From assembly GCF_001707885.1 (NCBI RefSeq), contig NZ_MASS01000023.1:1-61244 (forward strand): a DNA stretch of 61,244 bases. The letters run 5' to 3'. How positions within the stretch are numbered: the first letter of the stretch is position 1; each line of letters starts with the position of its first letter. Below the pieces are notes generated by a model. That model did no database searches. It was not told where the DNA came from and worked only from the letters and a program-made list of their open reading frames with translations. The stretch comes from Desulfosporosinus cupriresistens (GTDB lineage: Bacteria; Bacillota; Desulfitobacteriia; Desulfitobacteriales; Desulfitobacteriaceae). A program made the position numbers and the translations under genes. Positions 61,239 through 61,244 of the stretch are shown here, piece by piece.

Positions 61239-61244
61239 AGTCCC

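Overview
The window reads as chromosomal DNA of an anaerobic, spore-forming, sulfate-reducing Firmicute of the Desulfosporosinus/Desulfitobacterium type. The pointers are a DsrJ triheme cytochrome, an HdrD/DsrK-like Fe-S protein, a carbon-monoxide-dehydrogenase-like protein, NapH-like polyferredoxins, YjcZ-like short peptides, many Gram-positive ribosome binding sites and strong intrinsic terminators. No rRNA, tRNA or CRISPR array was seen. Most of the window is AT-rich. Two blocks are visibly richer in G+C (about 22.8-26.0 kb and 36.6-45.8 kb) and look acquired.

Layout. 0-0.7 kb: 3' end of an IS1634-type transposase. 0.7-3.8 kb: an AgrC/AgrA-like two-component pair and an orphan NarL-type regulator. 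4.3-5.9 kb: a decayed DUF5320 gene, then DUF134 regulator, NifU-like and NifX-like genes. 6.1-11.2 kb: a PDZ-less HtrA-like protease, small membrane proteins, and a NIF3-like protein with a Gate-domain transporter. 11.4-16.4 kb: ferredoxin, HdrD-like protein, J-domain protein, a tandem pair of unknown paralogues, an intact DUF5320 gene and an iron-sulfur flavoprotein. 16.7-21.1 kb: class A PBP and an ECF sigma/anti-sigma pair. 22.5 kb: a truncated cobalamin riboswitch with no gene behind it. 22.8-26.0 kb: B3/4-domain protein and DMT exporter facing a MocR regulator. 26-31 kb: hydrolase, broken MerR gene, CopZ-like Fe-S protein, MFS and PAP2 proteins, a 62-bp perfect palindrome and a DedA relic. 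31.3-34.5 kb: a four-gene ECF sigma operon for envelope proteins.

36.6-41.7 kb holds a sigma-54 activator, a UAS, two sigma-54 promoters, a divergent CooS and an HPP membrane protein, which together look like one regulon. 42.3-45.8 kb holds two intact proteins and one truncated protein of the P47/OrfX (TULIP) family, known from botulinum toxin clusters but here with no toxin gene. 46-52.5 kb: LapA-like, exported and lipoprotein genes, an OmpR/HK pair and two NapH-like polyferredoxins. 52.7-53.0 kb: a strong promoter feeding a short structured, terminated RNA. 53.4-59.4 kb is a zone of gene decay with relics of exported proteins, a multicopper oxidase, a copper HMA protein, dsrO and a sensor kinase among small intact genes. 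59.9-61.2 kb: an XRE-cupin regulator facing a LysE-type exporter.

The strongest leads are the P47/OrfX-like island with its deletion scar, the CooS with substituted active-site ligands under sigma-54 control, the promoter/operator module shared by three loci, and the promoter-driven leader RNA. All family calls are by eye from sequence and remembered motifs; no search was run.
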